From Bacillota bacterium (GTDB lineage Bacteria > Bacillota > Clostridia > Acetivibrionales > DSM-1351), in contig JAEWCZ010000087.1 of NCBI GenBank assembly GCA_023390335.1, forward strand, positions 211,481-275,480: a stretch of DNA of 64,000 nucleotides, in the 5' to 3' direction. Below the pieces are notes generated by a model. The model was not told the origin of the DNA. It saw only the letters and a program-made list of their open reading frames with translations, and ran no database searches. The position numbers were made by a program, and so were the translations under genes. Below, in pieces: positions 16,674 through 23,786 of this stretch (positions within the stretch are counted from its first letter, which is position 1; the number at the start of each line of letters is the position of its first letter).

Positions 16674-18161
16674 TTATAAAGCCTTAGCTATCTCAATAAC
16701 TTTAGGTATCTTTACTCCTTCCATATGCGTATAACAAAATTCATAAATTTCTGCCTCGCTTATGTTGAAACCGGCTTTGGGTGTAACAGTAGCCCTTATT
16801 TTATGCCCTAATATATCATCCTGAACTCCGTCCACTTTAACGGACTGCACTTTTTCGTTTTTCAGGATAACTTTTTCTATCTCGGCAGGATAAACGTGAA
16901 AGCCTCCCTGGTTTATCATATTGTCAGCCCTACCTGCCCAATATATGTACCCCTCATCATCCATATATGCCAAGTCACCGGTCTTTAAGCCATGAGTAGT
17001 AATAACTTCACTGGTTAATTCAGGCGAATTGTAATAACCAAGCATGACATTAGGGCCTTGTACGTAGATTTCACCTATTTCTCCAGCTTTGACTTTATTT
17101 CCGTTTGCATCAAGAAGCTCTACAGTGCAGTATTTAACCGGTTTTCCTACTGAACCTGCTTTTCTCAACATATCCTCGGGCTTTAAATGAAGTACCCTCG
17201 GCGATGCCTCTGAAAGACCGTAAATATAATAGAATTCTACCCCCTTGTACATTTCCAAGAGCTGCTGTACATCTTCTTTTATTAGCTTTGCAGCCCCGGT
17301 CTGGATATATCTTAAGCTGGATGTAGAATATTTTTCTTTCCTTCTGTACTCAACAATCTGGTGAAGCATTACCGGTACAGCAAAAAAGCCTGTAACCTTA
17401 TGATCCTGTATTGCTTTAAGTATGATGCCTGCATGAATGATACCATTTAGAATTACAATCTTAGCCCCTACCGAAATAGCGGCAATTATCTCTCCTGTTA
17501 TAGTGCCAACTAAAGCCATTGACTTTAGAATAAGTATATTGTCTTTATCAGACATTTTAAGATATTCGATAATTGCATCCATATTAGAAAGGATATTTCC
17601 CGTGGACAGCATAATACCCTTTGGCCTTCCATGCTTGTCCGACATATAGAAAATAGAAGCCATTTCGTCCTTAAGCCATATTGAGGTCGTAAAAATTTCA
17701 GGTGTGATGCAATCTTTCACAAAATATGCAGCTTGATTAAAGGCATTATTACATACCTCCGTACTGTCATTACAAAAGAGGATACTTTTTACAGATGGTA
17801 TTGTAGAAGAATCGATTCCAGCTATAAATTCACTTAAGTCACTCTTGGTAATTATAGCTTCTGCACAGCAGTGCCTGATAATTTCCTGTAGCTTTAAATC
17901 CTTTGCTTGAGGCGATACCGGTACAAAAACCATTCCTGCCATATTTACTCCATAGAGTGCCGCAACAACGTCCACAGAATCCTGCAGGTATATAATGACC
18001 TTGCTGCGCGGCTTCAGTCCAATACCAATAAGCTTTTCGGCTATTTTCTTTGAATAACTGAGGACCTCGGAATAAGTATATGTAAAACCGGCCGAATCAG
18101 TTACAGCTGCCTTTATACCGTATTCAGACTCAGAGTTAACTAAAGTATCATAAATATTCAT
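16674..18161 (-). CDS. AMP-ligase-like (ANL superfamily) protein with degenerate core motifs
   Basis: A 495-residue protein of the acyl-AMP ligase / adenylation-domain superfamily. Recognisable motifs: A5 YGLSEAS (314-320), A7 LKTGDLAYM (392-400) and A8 AGRADNMINQGG (409-420) followed by VYPAEIE. The phosphate-binding A3 loop is altered: YMSDKHGRPKG (172-182) in place of the usual Y-T-S-G-T-T-G-x-P-K-G. The protein ends at VIEIAKAL, about where the family's A10 lysine motif (GK) would begin, so the catalytic A10 lysine appears absent. It sits between the two carrier-protein genes. It would normally activate a carboxylic acid as adenylate and load a carrier protein. Here it may be impaired, trans-complemented or used differently. 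Confidence 0.8.
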   Translation of the reverse strand: MNIYDTLVNSESEYGIKAAVTDSAGFTYTYSEVLSYSKKIAEKLIGIGLKPRSKVIIYLQDSVDVVAALYGVNMAGMVFVPVSPQAKDLKLQEIIRHCCAEAIITKSDLSEFIAGIDSSTIPSVKSILFCNDSTEVCNNAFNQAAYFVKDCITPEIFTTSIWLKDEMASIFYMSDKHGRPKGIMLSTGNILSNMDAIIEYLKMSDKDNILILKSMALVGTITGEIIAAISVGAKIVILNGIIHAGIILKAIQDHKVTGFFAVPVMLHQIVEYRRKEKYSTSSLRYIQTGAAKLIKEDVQQLLEMYKGVEFYYIYGLSEASPRVLHLKPEDMLRKAGSVGKPVKYCTVELLDANGNKVKAGEIGEIYVQGPNVMLGYYNSPELTSEVITTHGLKTGDLAYMDDEGYIYWAGRADNMINQGGFHVYPAEIEKVILKNEKVQSVKVDGVQDDILGHKIRATVTPKAGFNISEAEIYEFCYTHMEGVKIPKVIEIAKAL

Positions 18162-18166
18162 GACAG

Positions 18167-18415
18167 TTACCTCGATTCCAGCTTACTTGTGACATACTCT
18201 GTAATTAGATCAACGTTAGCAAAGTTCTGGTGGCTGAGTGAGCTGGTGTCCACCTCAATATCGAACTCATCTTCTAGATTTATAATCATCTCAACCAGCC
18301 TTATTGAATCAATACCATGATCCCTTCCAATCCATGATTTTTCTGTAACATTGTCGGCATTTATTAATGCGCTTTTAGCAATAACTTTCATTACTCTTTC
18401 CTTAATATCATTCAT
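18167..18415 (-). CDS. Stand-alone acyl/peptidyl carrier protein 2
   Basis: An 82-residue carrier protein with the phosphopantetheine site HGIDSIRLVEM, Ser37. GGAGG lies 9 bases upstream of the ATG. It ends 5 bases before the AMP-ligase-like gene, which is the likely loading partner. The DSIRLVEMI helix resembles carrier proteins that partner with free-standing ligases. Together with carrier protein 1 it shows that the block builds its product on thioesters. Confidence 0.88.
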   Translation of the reverse strand: MNDIKERVMKVIAKSALINADNVTEKSWIGRDHGIDSIRLVEMIINLEDEFDIEVDTSSLSHQNFANVDLITEYVTSKLESR

Positions 18416-18465
18416 TTGAGAATCCTCCTTAAAAATTAAGCTACTATATTACTCGCTAGCTACAA

Positions 18466-20028
18466 TTATTTGTAGCGCTCATTAATAATTTTTATTCTGC
18501 CATCCTCTTGGGGTGAGACTGTTCCTTTTCTTTTTATGTAATCTCCCAATATATCCTTCAATAACCCATATGTGCTTAACAGCTTGGATTTTTGAATTTC
18601 CTCATACCCATCTCCTCCGTAAAACAAATAATCATTTGTCGCAACTTTGTAAGTCTTTTCTTTATCTAATGGAACTCCGTCCTTTGTTACGCTTACAAGT
18701 CTTTCCCCTGCCATCTTTGATGCATCTATTACATAATTTATTCCTGAAACCTGCAGGAATCCACCGTTAAAGACTGTAGGATACCCCCTTAACCCTCTTT
18801 CAAGAGCCTTGTATATCATATCTCCCTTCATTTCAACAACCACAAGGGAATTTACAAAAGGCAGCATTTTACCGATTTGATACATGTTTAATTCACCTTT
18901 AGGCAGACTCTCTCTTATTCCACCTCCATTCATTAGTGTCAAATCCGCATCTCCGGTTTCTCTTAGTGCATCAGTCAATAAATCTGCAAGATTTGTTTCC
19001 TTAGACCTTACCTGGGTTCGTATTCCGTTTAAGACTACATCTGAGCTTCCCACTTTAATTTGGGCACTTTTTAATGCTTTGGTACGATATGCTTCAGAAA
19101 CCTTTTTGAGTTCAGAATCTTCCTTCGAACGGTCAGTTGTCGCCTCTACTTTCCAATCAATTTTTGCTACTTTTCCTCCCTTGAAATACATTTCGGCAAC
19201 TCCAAGATGCGTAGAAAAACTGCCTGCTTCAGCCATGTATGTGTTATTAACTTTCTTTGCAGTTTTATACAAGTAGTGGTAATGTCCACATAAAACCAGA
19301 TCTATTCCGTCAACTTTTTGGATAACGTTTTTGTCAACATCGTCTCCTAAATGTGAGAGTAATACAATTGCATCAACCTTACCTTTTAATTTTGAAACAA
19401 CTCTCGCTGCGCATTTAATGGGATCATCAAACGTAACTGAATTATCGTGAACGAAATTTAAAGAAAAAGGAGTTGTAAGTCCAAATACACCAATTTTTTT
19501 GCCATTGACTTCAAAGATTTTATATTCATCGAATACCTGCTTTCCATCCTTGTAGATATTAGCTGAAAGAATTGGAAAGTTAAGCTGCGATTTTATCTCT
19601 AGCAACCTGTCAAAACCGAAGTTAAAATCATGGTTTCCCGGCACCATGGCATTATAGCCCATTAAATTGACACATTCTACAACGCCTTTCCCCTGATCTA
19701 TATTCGCTTCGTTTGTACCATGGAACATGTCTCCGCAGTCCAAAAGCAAAGTGTTTTTATCCTTTGCACGTTCCTCCTTTACATATGAATTTAAAAGAGG
19801 AAGCCCCATAATGGTACTTAACTCGTCCAAGGTATAATATGTACCGGTTTCATCATCATAGACCATGTGTCCATGGATATCTGCAGTATTGGCTATTGTG
19901 ATTTTACTGTCGTAGTATCCGACTCTGAAAAGTATCTGGTCGAAGCTTACATATTTGATTACAAGATATACTGCTGCTGCAATAATAAATAGTCCAAGTA
20001 TTATTAGGTTGGTATATTTTTTTTTCAT
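18466..20028 (-). CDS. Membrane-anchored 5'-nucleotidase/UshA-family phosphoesterase
   Basis: A 520-residue protein. An N-terminal hydrophobic helix (about residues 7-25) without a clear cleavage site suggests an outward-facing anchored enzyme. The calcineurin-like metallophosphoesterase half has ADIHGHM, LDCGDMFHGT, PGNHDFNFG, LLSHLGDDV and CGHYHY, all the metal ligands. The C-terminal 5'-nucleotidase half has LMNGGGIRESL and the nucleotide-sandwiching YGGDGYEE. It could dephosphorylate nucleotides outside the cell. Being in the block beside an exporter, it may instead remove a phosphate or nucleotidyl group from the exported product. The ribosome binding site is weak. Confidence 0.85.
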   Translation of the reverse strand: MKKKYTNLIILGLFIIAAAVYLVIKYVSFDQILFRVGYYDSKITIANTADIHGHMVYDDETGTYYTLDELSTIMGLPLLNSYVKEERAKDKNTLLLDCGDMFHGTNEANIDQGKGVVECVNLMGYNAMVPGNHDFNFGFDRLLEIKSQLNFPILSANIYKDGKQVFDEYKIFEVNGKKIGVFGLTTPFSLNFVHDNSVTFDDPIKCAARVVSKLKGKVDAIVLLSHLGDDVDKNVIQKVDGIDLVLCGHYHYLYKTAKKVNNTYMAEAGSFSTHLGVAEMYFKGGKVAKIDWKVEATTDRSKEDSELKKVSEAYRTKALKSAQIKVGSSDVVLNGIRTQVRSKETNLADLLTDALRETGDADLTLMNGGGIRESLPKGELNMYQIGKMLPFVNSLVVVEMKGDMIYKALERGLRGYPTVFNGGFLQVSGINYVIDASKMAGERLVSVTKDGVPLDKEKTYKVATNDYLFYGGDGYEEIQKSKLLSTYGLLKDILGDYIKRKGTVSPQEDGRIKIINERYK

Positions 20029-20061
20029 AATGTTTTTACCCCAAAAATAAAATTTTGATTA

Positions 20062-20895
20062 TCAGAACATAGAATTCCCGGTGCTTGAATAGTGCTTAAG
20101 ACCAAACAACCAGAATCTATATACAAGTACGAACATAATAACCCCTACAACTGGCGTCATATAAAGATAGCCGCTCCAGAACATAGACAAATCAGGTTTC
20201 CTAAGAAAAAATTGTGCCGGGAAATAGCTTACAAATGCGAAGGGCACTATAAAAATGAGCATTTTCTGTATGACTCCCGGATAAAAACTTATTGGGTATC
20301 CCGCAAACCTTCTGGAATTAAAGAATATAAGATTCCTTAAGTTGACCGTTTTGACAGCCCAGAAGCTAAAACAGGATGAAATCATAAAAAGTGAAGCCTG
20401 TATAATAGCACCTCCGACCAATGCCGCTATATAATATGTTATATTTTTCAAGCTCCAGTCAATGCCAACATTGGTGGCTGTCTTCGTAAAAAGAATTATT
20501 CCTACTATCCCATGCCCTATTGTTGCGCAATAATCTACTCTGGAGGCAACAATCTGGTACATCAATCCCAAGGGCCTTATAAGATACCTGTCAAGCTCGC
20601 CTGAATAGACCATATTGTCAAAGTCCCGTATTCCGGTAAAAAGGAAAATGAAGAGGCTATAAGATAGGAATAAAAAGCTGTAAAGGAAAAACATCTCATT
20701 CATTTCCCAACCCTTTATTCTTATTAACCTGGTGAGAATAAGATAAATGACAACAATACTAACCATTTCCCTGCAGAATACTGCAAAAGCTAGAAAGAAC
20801 CTGTCAAATTTGTACTCCAAAGCTGATTTCAGATTTAATTTGGAGAACCGGAAAAACAATGCCATCATGGAACTGAAAGAGTTATTTTGCTGCAT
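20062..20895 (-). CDS. ABC-2 type export permease 2
   Basis: About 277 residues from the Met at 20895, which follows GGAGG by 8 bases; the in-frame extension upstream overlaps the previous gene. Six hydrophobic segments and the FYPGVIQKMLIFIVPFAFVSYFPA region fit the ABC-2 permease group (PF06182-like) that works as a pair of different permeases plus one ATPase. Starts just after the stop of permease 1. With it and the ATPase it should form an exporter for the product of the block. Confidence 0.82.
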   Translation of the reverse strand: MQQNNSFSSMMALFFRFSKLNLKSALEYKFDRFFLAFAVFCREMVSIVVIYLILTRLIRIKGWEMNEMFFLYSFLFLSYSLFIFLFTGIRDFDNMVYSGELDRYLIRPLGLMYQIVASRVDYCATIGHGIVGIILFTKTATNVGIDWSLKNITYYIAALVGGAIIQASLFMISSCFSFWAVKTVNLRNLIFFNSRRFAGYPISFYPGVIQKMLIFIVPFAFVSYFPAQFFLRKPDLSMFWSGYLYMTPVVGVIMFVLVYRFWLFGLKHYSSTGNSMF

Positions 20896-20900
20896 AAAAA

Positions 20901-21689
20901 TCAACCTCCTTGTACAACTAGTTTTTTTGTAGCCATTTTCCAAACTATGTGTCCTACTATCGTAAGCAAAGCTAACCATATTACCTGCTTCACTATGCCG
21001 AATATTATCTCATCATAAGGCAGTAATCCTAAATAAATGGATATTGGTACAAAATAAATTGATTCAAAGGGAGTAATTTTAGTAAAGGTATGAAGCCATT
21101 CAGGCAAAAACCATAGTGGAAAAAGCGCCCCTGACATTATTGATATCACTGCATCCTTTATAGTTACTATGCTAAATGTCCAATAGAACCAAAAAGAACT
21201 TAACCATACAATAAAATTAATACTGTATAAAACAAGATATCCAAGTATTGCACTTATACAAAAGAGGATCCCCGACTTCAGGTTAAATGGCGGCAGTAGC
21301 TTGAATAATACAATTGAAACAATTAAAGCCGGAGTAAGCTGCATAATTATCCTGAAAGCAAGAGCGCCTATATTGTATGAAAATATATTCATCCTGAAAC
21401 TTAGAGGTTTTAATAGGTCGGAAGATATCAAGCCACTGGTTATTTTGCTTTCTATCAGGTATTCTTCCATCATGAATATACTCTGCATAAGAAACCCGAG
21501 TATAATATAGGTCATAACAACCTTAAATTGTACACCACCGAGAACTTCTTCTTCTTCATATATTGCTTTCCAAATAGCGATATTGACAAATATCATTAAT
21601 AGTGTATTAATCACGCCTGCAAAGTAATCAACGCGGTATACTATATTGTTCTGAAACGACTTTTTTGCAATCTCCAGATATTTTCTCAC
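20901..21689 (-). CDS. ABC-2 type export permease 1
   Basis: About 262 residues. The frame could start at an ATG at 21710, but a GGGAGG site lies inside that stretch and is well placed for the GTG at 21689 (VRKYLEIAKKSFQ). Six hydrophobic helices, ending in WLALLTIVGHIVWKMATKK. Overlaps the 3' end of the ATPase gene by about 60 bases in another frame, which suggests translational coupling. Pairs with the following permease. Confidence 0.8.
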   Translation of the reverse strand: MRKYLEIAKKSFQNNIVYRVDYFAGVINTLLMIFVNIAIWKAIYEEEEVLGGVQFKVVMTYIILGFLMQSIFMMEEYLIESKITSGLISSDLLKPLSFRMNIFSYNIGALAFRIIMQLTPALIVSIVLFKLLPPFNLKSGILFCISAILGYLVLYSINFIVWLSSFWFYWTFSIVTIKDAVISIMSGALFPLWFLPEWLHTFTKITPFESIYFVPISIYLGLLPYDEIIFGIVKQVIWLALLTIVGHIVWKMATKKLVVQGG

Positions 21690-22677
21690 TAATATTGATA
21701 CCTCCCTCATAAATTTCTCTTATTATAGCCTCTATTTCCGGTTCTTTAATGGTTAGGTCAAGTATCCCATACTTAGAGGTCAACTCTGAGATCAAACCGG
21801 AGACATGCACTTCTTCCTTATCAAACCTGAGCCATTTCTTATTGCCCTGTTGATCTGCAAGTTGTACACCTGAAGGCAGCTCAATATCCCTATATAATTG
21901 ATTAAACTCCACAACCAAGGTTCTGTATTTTCCATACTGGTTCTTTATCTGGTCAGCGGTACCATCATAGATTATTACTCCCATATCGATTATTATCATT
22001 CTCTTACAGGTTTTTTCTATATCCAGCATATCGTGGGTCGTAAAAAGCATTGTAATATTCTTTTCTTGGTTAACACATTTTATAAATTCTCTTATCTTTT
22101 CCTTTGCAACAACATCAAGGCCAATTGTCGGCTCGTCGAAAAAAACTATTTCAGGGTCATGTATTAGCGATGCTGCTATATCTGCCCTCATCCTCTGACC
22201 GAGACTTAGTTGCCTCACCGGTTGGGATATAAATTCATTAAGTCCCAGCATACTGTTAAACATGTCCATGTTTTCTTTGTATCTTTTTTCTGGAATTTTA
22301 TATATGTACTTCAATAGTTCAAAAGTGTCTATAACCGGTAAATCCCACCACAATTGAGTACGTTGCCCAAAAACTGCTCCAATTCTTGAAGCGTTCTTCT
22401 TCCTGTCTTTATATGGTGACAGGGCTCCTACGCTTATTGTTCCTGAAGAAGGTGACAGAATGCCTGCGAGCATCTTAATAGTTGTGGACTTTCCAGCACC
22501 GTTTGGGCCAATAAAACCTACCATATCTCCCTTTTCGATTTCAAAGCTGATATTATCTACTGCCCGTTTTATCTTATACTCAGGCATAAGGAGACCTTGT
22601 ACTGCACCTAAGATTCCTTTCTTTCTTACATTAATCTTATAATCCTTAATTAAATTGTTAACCATAATAAGTGCCAT
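21628..22677 (-). CDS. ABC exporter ATP-binding protein
   Basis: About 349 residues from the Met at 22677 (GGGGAGG 5 bases upstream; the longer in-frame start lacks a site). Walker A GPNGAGKST (57-65), signature LSLGQ (157-161), Walker B IVFFDEP (177-183) and the H-loop TTHDMLD are intact. A C-terminal extension of about 100 residues is typical of ATPases that drive ABC-2 exporters of polysaccharide or drug type. It drives the two permeases encoded next, likely exporting the product and giving self-resistance. Confidence 0.9.
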   Translation of the reverse strand: MALIMVNNLIKDYKINVRKKGILGAVQGLLMPEYKIKRAVDNISFEIEKGDMVGFIGPNGAGKSTTIKMLAGILSPSSGTISVGALSPYKDRKKNASRIGAVFGQRTQLWWDLPVIDTFELLKYIYKIPEKRYKENMDMFNSMLGLNEFISQPVRQLSLGQRMRADIAASLIHDPEIVFFDEPTIGLDVVAKEKIREFIKCVNQEKNITMLFTTHDMLDIEKTCKRMIIIDMGVIIYDGTADQIKNQYGKYRTLVVEFNQLYRDIELPSGVQLADQQGNKKWLRFDKEEVHVSGLISELTSKYGILDLTIKEPEIEAIIREIYEGGINISEKISGDCKKVVSEQYSIPR

Positions 22678-22742
22678 AACTACCTCCCCTTGTACTATTT
22701 TCTGCAAGCTTGCATCAGTATCTAATCCTCCCGCTAGTAGAA

Positions 22743-23550
22743 TCAGTCATATAAATCACTTATAAAAATCTCGTTTTGAATGATTGCTTTTAGAACAGCT
22801 TCAATCCTCGTCCCCACATTAAAGATTTTAAAAATATTTTGAGTATGAAATCTGACAGTAGATAGCGATATTTCTAATTCATGAGCTATCTGTTCGTCAG
22901 TCATACCTTCTGCTATCCTTTTCAAAATCAGTTTATGCTGTTGTGTCAATTTTTTGGTCAAATCATTTTTAGTACCTGAAATTCCTTGAGTGTAGCTTGT
23001 ACAGCACATATTTTTTGCTACTAAGTCTACAAATCCTTTTAAAGCACTTGATATGGGATGACCTACACGTATTAAAGATACATATATTTTCTTATAACCA
23101 TCCCAAATCGGTACACAGTATTCATGCCATTCTTTTAATACATTGCAATAATGAAATTGTGGTTCCAGATATACGGGTGTGTTACTCTGTTTCGCAATAA
23201 ATACAGCATTAGTTCCAACGCTTTTAATACAAAACGAAACTCCTGCTTTTAGATATTTTTTAAATGTACAATGTCCGCTTATATTTATCCATCTTGGGTA
23301 GAAAACGTCTAAAACAGTTAATTCTTCATTTAAAACCAGAAAGCAATAGTATCCCCTTTCCACTCTAATGGCATCACTATACTTATGCATGAAATCCTTA
23401 AAAATCGACAAATGCTCTTTTTTTTTCCATGTGTTTACGCAACTCATCATCTGTAATTAGTTTTTGAGGTTCTTTAATATCCTTCGATATACCACTTTGT
23501 TCACAATTCGCCCAAGATTCAATAATACTTCGAAATATAAACTCATTCAT
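22743..23550 (-). CDS. LuxR-type transcriptional regulator, frameshifted at an A9 tract
   Basis: The C-terminal part (22743 to about 23450) has a clear LuxR/NarL helix-turn-helix: LTQQHKLILKRIAEGMTDEQIA, then ISLSTVRFHTQNIFKIF. The middle looks like a GAF-type sensor. Another frame starts at the ATG at 23550 behind a GAGGGGG site and reads MNEFIFRSIIESWANCEQSG...DDELRKHMEKK, the normal N-terminus of such regulators. It meets the downstream frame at a run of nine A (minus strand; 23418-23426). Removing one A joins the frames into a protein of about 268 residues. The gene is therefore disrupted, misread in sequencing, or expressed by slippage. It precedes the ABC ATPase by 65 bases and is the natural candidate regulator of the block. 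Confidence 0.75.
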
Positions 23551-23675
23551 TACTATCCCCCTCTTCCTTATCTTATATTTTATTACAAAAAATATAAACT
23601 ATAACATTTATTAGTCGAATTGTGTTGAAATTTATTGATAATGTGCAGCGTAGATTTTCTTTTTTGGGTATAAAA

Positions 23676-23725
23676 AAGAAGCTAAATCTACAGGTCGTTT
23701 AGTTGACCTAAAAACTTAGCCTCTT
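23676..23725 (-). terminator. Large stem-loop terminator after the glycosidase operon
   Basis: Nested inverted repeats (AAGAGGCTAA with TTAGCTTCTT, one mismatch, enclosing AGGTC with GACCT) are followed on the minus strand by TTTTTTAT. It lies 60 bases after the glycosidase stop and separates the sugar operon from the biosynthetic block. The rest of 23551-23786 is AT-rich and should hold the promoter of the regulator, but I could not pick a convincing one. Confidence 0.75.
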
Positions 23726-23786
23726 GATTTTGAATGGATTAAGCAATATAAAACAAGCAAACCACTTGTCGTGTAACATTTATAAT

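Noticed and set aside
16660..16690. Frameshift explaining the short end of the AMP-ligase-like protein
   Set aside because: The stop is followed at once by a well-formed ribosome binding site and the DUF3343 gene, so there is no room for a lost GK-containing tail.
6053..23550. Identity with the closthioamide (cta) cluster
   Set aside because: The organism type and thiotemplated logic fit. However, I see no ATP-grasp enzyme, chorismate-lyase-type starter gene or alpha-hydrolase thionation enzyme that I recall from that cluster, so this seems a different pathway.
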